Origin: Aplectana chamaeleonis
Lineage: Eukaryota > Nematoda > Chromadorea > Rhabditida > Cosmocercidae
Length of the DNA stretch: 64,000 nucleotides
NCBI GenBank assembly: GCA_029168955.1
Contig: JAPDOI010000175.1
Span: forward strand, 1,240,001 to 1,304,000
Direction of reading: 5' to 3'
The position numbers were made by a program, and so were the translations under genes. A model generated the notes under the pieces. It had not been told where the DNA came from, made no database searches, and saw only the letters and a list, made by a program, of their open reading frames with translations. Below, one piece after another: positions 11,074 through 21,919 of this stretch; positions within the stretch are counted from its first letter, which is position 1, and each line of letters begins with the position of its first letter.

Positions 11074-12264
11074 GTGTCAGCACTTCAGGATTCCTCGGTT
11101 GCATTTGCATCGTCCCGCGCTGGTATGGAAAAAATTGTGGTGGATTTCTACAGCACTCTCTTCAACTCAACACTGTCCGTGCCGCGTAGAGCTACTGGAC
11201 CAGATGGCATTACAACCGAGTCCCTCAGAGCGGGTGGTTCACCTTTATGGAAAGTTCTTGCGGAACACTTCTCCAGATACCTCGCGCAAGGATTCGTTCC
11301 CGCGCAGTGGAAATCGTCAAGAACGATACTCCTATTCAAAAAGGGTGATCGGGATGACATCAACAACTACAGACCAATCGCTCTACTCTCAGTGCCGTAC
11401 AAGGTCTTTACGAAGATTCTGCTGAACAGGATAGAGAAGGCTCTGGACGACTTCTAGTCCAGAGTACAGGCAGGCTTCCGTAAGGGTTACTGCTATCTTG
11501 ATCACATTCAGGCGCTATCGCAAGTCATTGAACGGACAAGGGAGTACCATCTACCTCTAGCGCTCGTCTTCGTGGACTACACCAAGGCATTCGATTCGGC
11601 TGAAGTCCCGGCTGTTCTTAACGCTCTCATCCACGCTGGTGTTGACGCCCAGTACATCAGAATATTGGAAGAGTGCAACAACGGAAGCAACACCATTATT
11701 CAATTATTCGAGAGGAAACTGAAGGTGTCGATTGGAAAGGGTGTCAGACATGGAGATACCATCTCGCCGAAGCTGTTCACGACCGCGTTACAAGACGTGA
11801 TGCGCCCAATCGACTGGAACGGCAAAGGTATCCTCATAGACGGGTGCAGACTATCCTACTTGCGCTTCGCTGACGACATTGTGCTGCTGGGTTCGTCTTC
11901 CGCAGAAGTCGAAGGAATGCTTAACGAACTGGACGCTGCAGGAAAAGCGATCGGCTTTACAATGAATCTGAGGAAAACCCAAGTGATGCGCAACCAGTGG
12001 TGTGACGACAGCCCATTCGTCTCCCTGGCACTCCCCTACCCACTACGAACAGCTACGTCTATCTCGGAAGAGGTCTATCTTGTCTACGGCGATCGGACGG
12101 AGACGACGAGCTACCTGGTCTGCACTTGGATCGATAGTGGAAGTGACAGACAAATTGCGGGATGTGAAGACATCGAGCACGTTTGTTCGACACCACGGTG
12201 CTACCTGCGTTGTGCTATGGAACCGAGACATGGGCGGAAACGAAGGCGACCACACAGGCCATAA
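11074..12264 (+). pseudogene. RTE reverse transcriptase (broken)
   Basis: One frame runs from 11074 with an internal TAG at 11455-11457, then continues to about 12030 before drifting. RT blocks are GPDGITTESLRAGG, ILLFKKGDRDDINNYRPIAL, QAGFRKGYCYLDHI, LVFVDYTKAFDS (motif A aspartate), GVRHGDTISPKLFT and LRFADDIVLLGSS (motif C FADD), then GFTMNLRKTQVM. These are characteristic of RTE/non-LTR elements. Priming at the nicked target is the known mechanism. The sequence after QVMRNQWCDDSP is frame-shifted. The conserved MRNQWC word also marks two minus-strand fragments at 55-56 kb. Confidence 0.9.
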
Positions 12265-12658
12265 GGACAGCTCACAGGGCCTTGGAACGCAGACTACTGA
12301 AGACTAATCGTCGTGCCCAGCGAGCTGGTGGCCTACTTTTTCCGTGGCTGATTTTCGAAAGCTGTCGCAGTTAATGAACCCTCTTCTGTTCATAGCCCAG
12401 TCTAAACACCGATGGGCAGGACACGTGTTGCGCCGCATGGATGACCGATGGAGCCTCCGTACAACAGTCTGGTTACCACGTGATTGCCGCCGGCCTCTAG
12501 GCCGTCCGCCCTCAAGATGGAACTCTGTATTTTCAGGCAGAGTCAAGACGTTCTGCACCGAGCGAGGGCTTCCTGAAAATCACCATCACTGGATGTCCCT
12601 TGCTCGGGATCGGTCGAGCTGGTTGAGATGTGGTCCACACGGCGGCGACGCGCAGTGA
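12183..12658 (+). pseudogene. RTE C-terminal domain, two frames
   Basis: Two overlapping frames carry the end of the RTE protein: FDTTVLPALCYGTETWAETK (12183 on) and HRWAGHVLRRMDDRWSLRT followed by RPPSRWNS (12344 on). These match the usual RTE tail order of a TVLPALxYG-ETWA block, a KxRWAGHVxRxxDxRW block and a GRPPxRW block. A frameshift lies near 12340. The element ends within 35 bases after it at the AAGGT repeats. Confidence 0.82.
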
Positions 12659-12730
12659 AGGTGGATATCAAGGTATCAAGGTAAGGTAAGGTTCAATCAG
12701 ACGAACCTAGTTGATCCAAAGTAGCATTAA

Positions 12731-13284
12731 AGGCAGTGGTCGCGATCAAATATGCTTGTCTCCCTTTTCTCTCCAAACTCTTTTCTGGGTCTCGAGTAGT
12801 AGGACCTTTGAGAAAAAATCGCGAAAAAACCACCGTTTCGGGATAAATTTGAAGCCTGAACTTTCTTGTCTTTCGATGGTGGACGAGCCCACTCCACATA
12901 ATCGGCAGCGATGACCTCTTATATCAAGAATATCAGCTGGCTTGAAATTGAATTTCAATCAATAAGCCTTCGGATTTATGTACACATCTAGTCAAAAACA
13001 TTGACTGGAGTGCTTTCCTTCATTGCTCAACTGTTTTTATTAGGTAAATTTGCATTTATTTCTTCCTCTGAATGTCGATGATCTTCGACTGCTCGGCATG
13101 AGACTGCGATCTTTTTAGTCGGCGTTGTGCACGTGTGCATAAACTGGCTTCGTTGGGCCCTAAAAACTTTAATTCTAGCCCGTTTTTCACCGCGCTACCT
13201 TCATAGTTTTTCAGCTGTTTTTGATCTAAGCTGATTTTTATAGTTTTTTTTTTCGATAATGATTTTTCATCGTGACCATTGCCT
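12731..13284. mobile_element. TTAA-flanked TIR element, copy 2 (554 bp)
   Basis: Left end AGGCAGTGGTCGCGATCAAA, right end the complement of AGGCAATGGTCACGATGA, both flanked by TTAA. Interior nearly the same as copies 3 and 4 (shared CTGGGTCTCGAGTAGTAGGA). Non-autonomous. It sits in the centre of the 9.4-13.7 kb foldback. Confidence 0.88.
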
Positions 13285-13745
13285 TTAAACAAGAGCGCAA
13301 AAGATATTGTGAGAAAGTGGAGAATCTGTCAAACACTTTAGCACCAATAGGATCGATTTTCAATGCGATTTAAGAACCTTAAATCTCGTCAAGGTTTAAC
13401 CCCTAGAACAGGCACAAAACCGCGAAGAGTTCCAAGGTCCTTTAATCACATTCGATATCAAACCTATTGTTATCAAAATCTTTGCCACATTCTCTTGTTT
13501 CTCAAAAGGTTCTTAGTTCTCATGTTTGATGCTGTTTTTGATCAACTAGGTTCACTTGAATGAACCTTATCAAGTCTAAAAAATTCACCCCGCTCCAAGT
13601 TAGTTTATATACATTACATTACATTTCTGTAAGGGATACATTGAAAGTACTCTATTTCAGCTTTCTTCCATTCACTCCAGCTTCAATCCCTTTCTCCTCT
13701 CCGTTCTGTAATGAAATACTTTTTTATTGATATTGTGCGATATGG

Positions 13746-14340
13746 ATTGGAGCGTTGCTTTCACCTAGCTTTACCTATGATGATTCCCTTATTACAGCTT
13801 CCAAAAAAGGCTTAATGTTCGCGTTGCGCACTTGATTTCGCTTTGATAAGTTTAACGGAGAAGCTTGTAAAATCCAATCCCTCGTGCGTCACTACTTCTA
13901 AATAGTTGGTCTATGATTGACCGCCAAATCGTGTTTTTAGTTATTTCACCTCATTTCCTAGCTTTTTTATTACTTCAGGCTGTTTAACGCCAGAACATTT
14001 TTAAAGATATTTCAAGATATTTTTGAAACTTCTTTTACCTCTAAATGGCATCGCCAATTCGTTGCTTCTTCCAGGAAGCTAACTTTTCAGAAATCACTAT
14101 CATGTTTTCATTTGAAGCATCAGAAGTGGCTTTTCATTAAGGGAAGTATTGAATTTTTCAGCATGCCCGATGAAGATTTGATTTCAACAATCGTTTCATA
14201 GTTCCTGCGCCTCTTTCAATAAATAGGCAATGCTGGTGATAGAAGGTCAAATCGCAGCAGTGGTATAGCTGCGTCGGCGTTGATGACCCAAGGGAACCCA
14301 TCCAAACCAATGGAACAATCTGCTGAACATGTTATCGCGG
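13746..14340. other. no recognised feature
   Basis: AT-rich stretch, no supportable gene or repeat. Confidence 0.6.
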
Positions 14341-14604
14341 TTCAGGGGGAGAACGGAGTACGGGGTGGCGTCAACGCCAGCCGGCTGGAAGCAGTGACCG
14401 CTCTCGGCCAAGTAGCCCCTACAGCGAGATCGATGACTCGTTCGCTCGTTGATTGGCGATCGGAGGAGATCATGTGCGCGAGATCAGGGACTGTGCGTGG
14501 GACTCAATAGTTTTTTTCAAACAAAAAGGTGATGATTTCCTATATTAAAGCGTACAGCCCACGAGTTTTTTGAGGGGTTAACCTACTTTCTAGGGAGGAC
14601 ATTA

Positions 14605-14695
14605 TTCCCGATTTTCAAAGGGGTTGGAACTCCGGGTGGGCGAGATTCTGACATGAGCGCGAAGCTTTCTCCGAATTTTTCAAGGGGTTGGAACC
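14605..14695 (+). repeat. 62-bp subterminal repeat, left side
   Basis: About 1.4 units containing GGTTGGAACTCCGGGTGGGC and GAGATTCTGACATGAGCGCGAAG, followed by a second GGGGTTGGAACC. Confidence 0.7.
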
Positions 14696-14710
14696 AAGGG
14701 AGTGCATTTT

Positions 14711-15375
14711 ACGTTTGCCGAATTACCGATTTTCCGGATTGACCGGTGTTTTTTTGGCAAATTTTGATTTACCGATTTACCGAATTTTTCTCGAAATTTG
14801 CCGAAACTTTTACGGAAAAGAAAAATTGGGTGTTTCTCGCCCAATAGGACTACTTCTTACCCGTATTTCACGGGTTTGCCACTGTTATGGCATACCTTTC
14901 GCGCGATATCCTTCTTCCTCCTTTTTATTAATCTTTTTTTCACTCCCTTTGGCTTAGTTTTTAAATGTCCAGACGGTCTCTTCACCTTTTGTATCACGTG
15001 CTCCTTCTTATCGAGAAGCTACTACGAGAAATATATATTTCATTCAGAAATGTAAATTTGTTTGAAACGCGGCAGAGTCCTGAAGTAGATATTTCAGGAA
15101 CCGGGAAAATTCTTTTCGGATCCCCCGGACACAACACTGAATCCACTGCAGTTCTAGAACGACTCCATTGTGAAATTATCGTACCCGCACCTATCCACAC
15201 TGGCCAATAAATACTTTTGCGCGCCTCCTGGCACAGTTGAGGCGGGAAGGATGTTTTATTCAGCTGGTCTGATTTTGTGTGACTACCGAAAGGCCTTGAA
15301 GACAGAAAATTTCGAAATGTCACTTTTTCTCAAAATCAACGTCCCTCCGATCGGGTTCAGGCGTTGAGCTCACTT
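14711..15375. other. foldback interior, TTTACCG-rich
   Basis: Many ACCGA/TTGCCGAA words near 14715-14815; the rest has no recognisable gene. A matching TTTACCG-rich patch occurs at 16040-16110. Confidence 0.5.
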
Positions 15376-15378
15376 TAA

Positions 15379-15926
15379 AGGCAGTGGTCGCGATCAATGA
15401 TGCTTGTCGGCTTTTTCTCTCTAAACCCTTTTCTGGGTCTCGAGTAGTAGGACCTGTAAGAAAAAATCGCGAAAAAATCACTGTTTTGGGCCAAATTTGA
15501 CGCCTGAACTTTCTTGCCTTTTCATGGTGGACGAGCCCATTCCACATCATCGGCATCGATGACCTGCTTCATCAAGAACATCAGCTGGCTTGAAATTGAA
15601 TTTCAATCAATGAACCTTCAAATTTATGTACACATCTAGTTAAAAACATTGACTGGAGTGCTTTCTTTCATTGGTCAACTGTTTTAGTAGGTAAACTTGC
15701 ATTTATTTCTTCCTCTAAATGTCGATGATTTTTGACTGCTTGGCATGAGACTGCGATCTTTTTGGGCGGCGTTGTGCACTTATGCACGAACTGGCTTCTT
15801 TGGGCACTAGAAACTCTAGTTCTAGCCCGTTTTCCACCGCGCTACCTTCACAGTTTTTCAGCTGTTTTTGATCTAAGTTGATTTTTGTAGTTTCTTCAAT
15901 AACGTTTTTCATCGCGACCATTGCCT
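15379..15926. mobile_element. TTAA-flanked TIR element, copy 3 (548 bp)
   Basis: Left end AGGCAGTGGTCGCGATCAAT with TTAA before it; right end the complement of AGGCAATGGTCGCGATGA, followed by TTAG, a one-base decay of TTAA. Highly similar to copies 2 and 4. Confidence 0.87.
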
Positions 15927-16124
15927 TTAGTATGTAAAACTCACTCATTGTTTGCACTATCCTCATGCACTATTGAAAATGATACATGAATATTATCTGT
16001 CTTTTGTGCTATCGTAAAAGATAGGCAAAGTCGGAGTCAGAATTTATACCGAATTTTCCGTTTTTACCGTATTTACCAAAAAAAAATTTGGTAAAAAATT
16101 TACCGGAAAGAATTCCCCGCACAC

Positions 16125-16325
16125 CCCTGGTTGGAACCTCGGGCGGGCGAGATTCTGACATGAGTGCGAAGCTTCCCCGATTTTCAAGGGGTCGGAAACC
16201 CGGGTGGGCGATAGTCTGACATGAGTGCGAAGTTTTCCTCGATTTTCAAGAGGTCGGAAACCCGGGTGGGCGAGAGTCTGACATGAGCGCGAAGTTTTCT
16301 CTGATTTTTTTTCAAGGTTGGAACT
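16125..16325 (-). repeat. 62-bp subterminal repeat array, right side
   Basis: Three direct units, each with CGGGTGGGCGAGA (or close), GTCTGACATGAGTGCGAAG and GATTTTCAAG. Same sequence and same orientation as the 14.6 kb repeat, although the element's arms are inverted. Confidence 0.75.
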
Positions 16326-16644
16326 CCGAGTGAATGAGATTCATTCACTAGCGCCAATATTTTACGCTTTTGCCGACTACTGGCGCTCTAATTCCTGTAC
16401 TACACACTCATATCATTTACAATGATTCATTTGCTTTAATATACGAAGTCATCACCCTCTTTGTTTGAAGAAGCGATTGTTATCCACGCACAGCCTCTGA
16501 TCTTGCGTGCGTGATCTCCGTCGATCGCCAATCAACGAGCAAGGGAGCCATCGATCTCGCTGCTGGGGTGACTCGGCCGAGAGCGGTCACTGCTGCCACC
16601 CGGCTGGCACCGATGCCACCCCGTACTCCGTCCTCCCCCAGCTC

Positions 16645-17240
16645 CCTCTTTTTTTTGTGGAAAACTCGAGAAGCTTATTGCTGATGTCTTCTTTTTCCTC
16701 TGACTTTGAAACTCCTCCATGACGCTTATGCTGTTCCCGAATTCATATTCTATGACGGCTTTCTCCTTCCAGAGAAAATGCATTCATGATAGAGCTAGTG
16801 AAAGAGAATGGTATCAAGCATTCTGAAGATCGACAAATTTCGCAATTCCCTGAAATCCATGATTGTCTCACTGGTCCACTGCATTCTTCCCTCCCTCTTT
16901 CGTATTCCTTCGCGTCTCATTTTGCACAAAGACGCGTCTCGCCTAGGCCCACGTGAATTTGCACCATAATACGACAGGGCATTTGTGGAGCGAAATAGGG
17001 TATATGTAGGTTTATAGGATCTCTTCTATTCGACCTCACCAGTTCTTCATTTAACCGTAACTGGGTATATTTTCTGCGTTGTGTTTCACGATATCTTCGG
17101 GTCAAACCTAGTGTTTGATAGAGTATCTGCTTCTCTACGCATACTCACAAGAGAAGTATACAAAGCGATCGGCGGGCACGAGTTGTATAATCAGTATCTC
17201 TTAAGCTTCTACAGTGAAACTTCGCAGTAAGCCGCCTCGA
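16645..17240. other. no recognised feature
   Basis: No gene or repeat recognised. Confidence 0.55.
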
Positions 17241-17439
17241 GCAGCTGGTTCCAAAAAGTTATTCATCAGAAATGTTTTGGGGTGTTTTGAAAAAAATTCA
17301 GATGCAGACACTCTCGAAAAAGTTGTTGAGTTAACTACGTTACTGGGGTTGTATGGCTCCTAATAGAAGGCTCGCGCCGTTAGAAGCGTCAAAAACGAGT
17401 TAAAACTACTAAATTTGAGCAATAAATGTCGAAGAATTT

Positions 17440-18350
17440 CTGCAACCCCGTCCCAAAATACAAACTTGTCCGGACTGATCGTTCTAATACGGCCCTTCGG
17501 CTGGTTTTCAGAGCTTCTAAGGAGGTGAACGTTCTAGCACAGGTCGTAAGAGTAGATCGGCTTCTTTATCTCAACCGTTTTGTTGCTAATATTCGCTGTT
17601 TCAACCGTGCGCCGTAAAACTCGCCCGCTCTCACCCGATAACAAAATACCCGTTATTCCTCAATTCGCACAGTTTTCGTTCGATGTTTCGTCAGTTCCCA
17701 ATACAACCAGCTCCAAACCTTCGATTTATGCCATCAAATCGATATCATTTTTGAGCGTGTCTGCTGCCTTCAATAGTTCAAAAATCGGCAAACGGACACC
17801 AAATTTGTATTCACCACCCCGAATAACCCCCGCATACAAATTTTGAGTCAAATCTGAAACTTTGATCAAACTATCGTATAGCCACCGTAATCTGTAGAAA
17901 ATCAGCAAACGGACCAGATTCGTGTTAAGCACATCAAATTACCATCAGAGAAAGATTTTCAACACATCTTTCGGAAAAATACGGAGATCTCGAAAGTCGC
18001 GCTTTGCACTCAAAGTATTCCCCGCTGGGATGCTTTGAACAAATTATGCCGAAAACTCAAAAATCGACAAGAAAATCTTAGATTCGTGATCAGCGCCCCT
18101 AAAACCCCTTGGGAGAAGATTAAGTCAAATCTGGAACATTTTTCTGGAGCGCTTTCAAAACCCGTAATTGATATAATTTACCGCTGAACCGAAAATCCTC
18201 AAAGTCCAAAACGCTATCAATCTGCACAAAGTTCGGAAAATGTGCTTCCACCCAAACTTTGCTCTGGGGGGTTGTTTTGGGCGATAAACACAATCGCGAG
18301 ATTCATTCCGAGATTTTGGTAAGTTTGCTGAGCGTTTTTGAAGGTACAAG
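17440..18350 (-). repeat. dispersed repeat, inverted partner of 22.4-23.2 kb
   Basis: Long stretches correspond, in inverted order, to 22420-23190. Examples are CCCCCGCATACAAATTTTGA against TCAAAATTTGTATGCGGGGG, and the CCCAAACTTTGC / GCAAAGTCTGGG and GGGGGGTTGTTTTG / CAAAACAACCCCCC pairs. No reading frame is conserved between the two, so it is probably a non-coding repeat. Confidence 0.65.
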
Positions 18351-18504
18351 ATGCACAAGAAACAACCGTTTTGAGCTTCGCGGAACCAGAGGATGGGGAC
18401 GGGGTACAGCGCAGTTTTACTACATATACTCGAAAGATTCTAAATATACAATTCGTTTGCGCAGATCCGACCTAAGCTTTGTATACTTCCCTTGTAAGTA
18501 AGTA

Positions 18505-20480
18505 TTCCTTCCACCATAGCTTAGCTTTAACTTGCGTTTTCATGCCGCAACGCTTGCTGCTTCAGCACTTTCAAGACTTCTACTGCTCGTAAGAATACTA
18601 TTAGCCTTTTCCATACATCTCAAATGCAATTCAGGCGTTTTAGGTTCTTTATTCCTCTTATTGTTCTACCTACCAACGACATAATTTGACTTACCGTAAT
18701 GCTAAATGAGGCAAATTTCATGAGCATGAGTATATATTGCTGGTAACACTTTCTTTCTAACACTAGGGAACTTGCAAGTAGCTACATCTTACATGGACAA
18801 CCACATAACGTGTTATCAATGGTACAGTTTCACTTAAACACAAAGAATCTTACAACTATATATTGTAGAGATAATCACATGACATGTTCCTATGTTACCC
18901 ATAGAAGACAATAAGTGATGCAAAATAACGACTGTATTCAAACAAAAAATAGGTTCAGCTGACAGCAATATATAAAGACTAATCATCAGTAGGACAAAGT
19001 AATAAACAGTACATTTCACAGGGTAAAGTACACAAACACCATTTATCGCCTAAAATACGACCAATACGTCTTGGCTTAAATCACTCGGACTTTGAAATAA
19101 AATAACTCACCCGGACTTTCAAAGAGAATTGCATCCTTGAAAAGTATGAAGGAGACCGCTGACGAAGCGATAAGTTGGGAGACGCAAGAAAACATTCCCA
19201 TATAGTCAATCTCTGAATGAGGGGAAGTCGCGATGCAGAACGGTTGTTTTCGAGAAAAATTACCACGGTGAAAATAGAGAAACAACCGCTACGCTCCGAA
19301 GATAGCGTGATACTATCTGCAGCGCGGCTTCCTAGAGATAGGATACAAACCATGCCTAATTCAACAAGCAGAGTAGTAAGCAAGGTTTACGCCTGCTCCA
19401 CCTAGCAGCGGAGAACAAGCAAGCGCACCAAGCTTACCTTACCTGAGAACAATAAAGACGCAAACTACCTCTATTTAGTACAAATACTGAGGAAAACAAC
19501 AGCAAAGACGTTCAACGTTCAAAACGCCACGTATATCGTCAGTGGCTATCAAGTGGGAAGCCGCACTCAACAATGGGACGCGAAATTCTTCGATCAGTGG
19601 CCATCCTCTCTTTATTTACCCGCGTCATTTAATCATTTAATCTTCCCGCGAAGCAGCGCCGCGGCTTGTCCCCATTCAGCCATTGAAGATTGTGGCTTTT
19701 ATCGGAAGTGCGGCGCAAGTTCCTCTTTTCACCCGCACTGGCTGATAAGTAATACACCAAGGCGTTGTTGTCAGTGGTGGATCTCTCTCATCCATTCCTT
19801 CCTACCCCATGTGCCAGCCATCGATCTTCGCATGACCCCTCCGTCCAACCATGACCGGCGATCATGCTCAGTGATCAGAAGTTTCTCCAAAATTTTTTGG
19901 TTTCTCCACGGCGCACCGTGACTTAATATCAGAGGGGGGCACGGCGAAGATTGACCTGAATGAATCGCGCCCCAATACAGAACACGCCCGCATGAGAGAC
20001 GCGTAGCTTGTCAAAGTTTCGATTGAATTTTTTTTAGAACAAGTGTCTCAATTTCTAATTCATCTTGGTTCCACTCACGTGACAGCCTCGCTTGAGCCTT
20101 TTCTCTAATTTTTCTGTCTCCGAAAAGCGTTGTGCATCTGTTTCGTCGCGTGAGACGCCGTTGAGTGCCTCTGACGCATTTCTTTTGCAATTTTATCATT
20201 GCGAGAGGCCCCTGAGTGCCCCCCCCCCACAAAATTTTATTTAATCAAAGAGCCGCTTGAGTTTCGCTTGTTCCTGTTCGGCGGTATCATTGTCCCACCG
20301 CGGAAGAAGGCTTGGTGTCTTCTCCGACGACTCTGAAGTTCATAAACTGCAACAAGCCTTCCGAGGAAAAATTTTTGTGGTAGGACTTAGAAGTTATCAA
20401 TTGAATTTCCCTCCCTTAACCACTTGGTGGTCGCCTCTCCTCATTCCTTCTACATACCAGTGAAGCACACTTTCACATGA
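18505..20480. other. no recognised gene
   Basis: A minus-strand frame at 19383-19081 starts MLTTLLVELGMVCILSLG, which resembles a signal peptide, but it has no recognised homologue or exon support. Plus-strand TTACCTTACCT at about 19435 could be the 3' tail of a minus-strand RTE fragment. Otherwise nothing. Confidence 0.4.
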
Positions 20481-20481
20481 C

Positions 20482-20540
20482 GCATCGGCCGGGAATCGAA
20501 CCCCGCGTGGCAGGCGAGCATTCTACCACTGAACCACCGG
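20482..20540 (-). pseudogene. tRNA-Gly(GCC) pseudogene
   Basis: The minus strand gives the D-arm GTGGTTCAGTGGTAGAATGC, the anticodon arm CTCGCCTGCCACGCG with anticodon GCC, the T-arm GGTTCGATTCCCGG and the 3' acceptor CCGATGC. These match eukaryotic tRNA-Gly(GCC) almost exactly. About eight bases are missing between the anticodon stem and the T-arm, and the 5' acceptor strand (normally GCATCGG) is altered, so it cannot fold as a normal tRNA. There is no poly-T terminator right after it. The family identity is nearly certain; loss of function is inferred. Confidence 0.85.
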
Positions 20541-20704
20541 AAGGGGGTGCGCAAAGTACAGACAGTCATCCACAGACAACAGAAAACGCGTTAGAACCAG
20601 AAGTTCGAACAACTACACCTAATAATACAGTGGTGACCCATCAACCAATCCCAACCAATTATAACTTGAGACCCATTCGCAACTTCACAAGAATTACAGG
20701 ATGA
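20541..20704 (+). other. short frame ending YNLRPIRN, possible retroelement C-terminus
   Basis: A plus-strand frame reading out of the tRNA fossil ends TNYNLRPIRNFTRITG. YNLRP-type words are common near the C-terminus of nematode LTR-element polyproteins, but nothing else supports this. Confidence 0.2.
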
Positions 20705-21028
20705 TGAGAGGATCTTCTCTGCAAACGTGATAGGCGAAATGGAAGACAAGCAAAAAGGAAAAACAGTGCATCAAAATTTGTGTAATGTTACGTTAAGACA
20801 TAATCTATGTATTTCAGAGTTATGTCGAGAGAACAGTACACAAGTCTGGAGAAGAAGATCTTCTCGATAACAAAGTGGAAAAATTATCGGACCAAACGGC
20901 GGACGAGCCAGTACAGCAAGACCAGGCTGGAGACGAAAGCGAAAAAAGGAATGGCTAGCAGGTCGTCGAAAAGGAGACTGCACAGAACAGAGAGAACCTG
21001 GTGGAAGATATCCTCTCAGGAATTCCCT

Positions 21029-21233
21029 GTTGTCACCTGGAGGTCTCCAGCAGGTCGTGGAGCGGAGTCATGCCCCACCACATCCTCACGACCTCTAGGT
21101 GACATGCCAGAGACCTCGAGGTGACATGAACTCTATGTCACCTGGAGATCACTATCATGTCACCTGGAGGTCGAAAGGATGTTTTGGGGCATGATTCCTC
21201 CCCACGACCTGCTGAAGACCTCCAGGTGACAAC
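21029..21233. mobile_element. palindromic MITE with GTGACCTC words (205 bp)
   Basis: Left arm GTTGTCACCTGGAGGTCT, then CAGCAGGTCGTGG and TCATGCCCC, matches the inverted right arm nearly base for base (about 60 bases). Further CACCTGGAG/CTCCAGGTG copies fill the centre. A diverged piece lies at 23660-23720. Confidence 0.8.
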
Positions 21234-21240
21234 AACTATA

Positions 21241-21426
21241 GTTAGGTCCGTGGTTTGTTTCTTTAAGTAAAAACATTTAAATTTAAAACGCCGCTGGCGC
21301 GGCGTTTCAAATCTCAGCGGCGGCTGGCTGGTGATTATCAGCCAACAACTGGCGAGATTCAAACCGCTGCGCCAGCCCCGGTTTGAATTTAAATGTTTCT
21401 GCTTGAGGAAAAGCCACGGACCTAAC
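21241..21426. mobile_element. GTTAGGTCCGTGG-ended MITE, copy 1 (186 bp)
   Basis: Ends GTTAGGTCCGTGG and CCACGGACCTAAC are exact complements, followed inward by AAACATTTAAATTTAAA and its complement and a GC-rich centre (GCCGCTGGCGCGGCG). Another copy is at 56672-56891 and one end is at about 62229. Confidence 0.85.
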
Positions 21427-21434
21427 CATAACTC

Positions 21435-21684
21435 CCTCCCTATTTTCGCGCTCGCACTATACGGTATGCTGGTTTTAACAAAGTCGCCATCAACTTCTAT
21501 TACAATTAGCAAGCAGAGCAACAATAACATGCATAACATGCAACATTACATTATCAAAAACATTATACGACATCAACATAGGAGAATGATTTTACATTTA
21601 TTCTAACAATGGGTAGATCATACACTAAAAATCATACATCATCATACATTTTCTAGAAAAAAAATTATACTCCTATATAGATCA
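21435..21684. other. AT-rich stretch with ATCATACA words
   Basis: Short repeats of ATCATACA flank both sides of the next element, showing it inserted into one AT-rich repeat. Confidence 0.5.
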
Positions 21685-21686
21685 TA

Positions 21687-21915
21687 CAGGCCATGAAACG
21701 GCCAAAGTCTCACCGCCCGCTGCGTACCACGCGCCGCGCGACCGCACGCGCGTCGGAAGCGAACGAGTTTGTCAACCGCCGCGCACGTTTCGGCCTCCGC
21801 GCGGCGGCCGAAACTCGTCGAGCGGCGGCCAAAACTCGTCTGCTTCAAACGCGCGTGCGGCCGCGCTGCGCGTGGTACGCAGTCGACGGTGAGACTTTGG
21901 CTGTTTTATGGCCTG
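21687..21915. mobile_element. TA-flanked MITE with 65-70 bp GC-rich TIRs (229 bp)
   Basis: Left arm CAGGCCATGAAACGGCCAAA, then GTCTCACCG, TGCGTACCACGCGC and GCACGCGCG, matches the inverted right arm (CGCGCGTGCGG, GCGCGTGGTACGCA, CGGTGAGACTTTGGC, GGCCTG). TA lies on both sides, as expected for Tc1/mariner-type insertion. Its GC content contrasts with the AT-rich flanks. Confidence 0.85.
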
Positions 21916-21919
21916 TACA

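Larger units (their letters stand above)
9540..12690 (+). mobile_element. RTE-type LINE, near full length, inactivated
   Basis: Contains a 5' leader, an apurinic-type endonuclease domain, a reverse transcriptase with the FADD box, a C-terminal tail domain and a short-repeat 3' end (AAGGT repeated near 12675-12692), the structure of RTE clade elements. Stops and shifts interrupt it. The flanks AAGGTTTAATC and AAGGTTCAATC may be the target duplication or a host repeat word. Confidence 0.88.
9370..13745. mobile_element. outer foldback repeat interrupted by LINE and MITE
   Basis: The left arm (about 9370-9540, continued at 12690-12725) is the inverted match of the right arm (13530-13745). Both contain CCCCGCTCCAA, TTTCTCCTTCCCGTTCTGTAAT-like text and CCTAGTTGATC in the same order. 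The left arm is cut by an RTE element after AAGGTTTAATC, which reappears as AAGGTTCAATC on the far side. The centre is cut by a TTAA element. No coding sequence of its own is recognised, so the family is unknown. Confidence 0.7.
14343..16638. mobile_element. large foldback element (2.3 kb) with long inverted arms
   Basis: The left arm (14343-14555) begins AGGGGGAGAACGGAGTACGG and matches the inverted right arm (16430-16638). Shared blocks include GGGTGGC, AGCAGTGACCGCTCTCGGCC, GTTGATTGGCGATCG, GGTGATGA and TATATTAAAGC. Inside each arm lie 62-bp direct repeats, and the centre holds a TTAA element and AT-rich, TTTACCG-rich sequence. No transposase is recognisable. Long arms plus subterminal repeats would suit a Mutator-like or foldback class; the class is not proven. 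Confidence 0.75.

Noticed and set aside
20482..20540. Functional tRNA-Gly gene
   Set aside because: Missing about eight bases before the T-arm and no pairing acceptor 5' strand.
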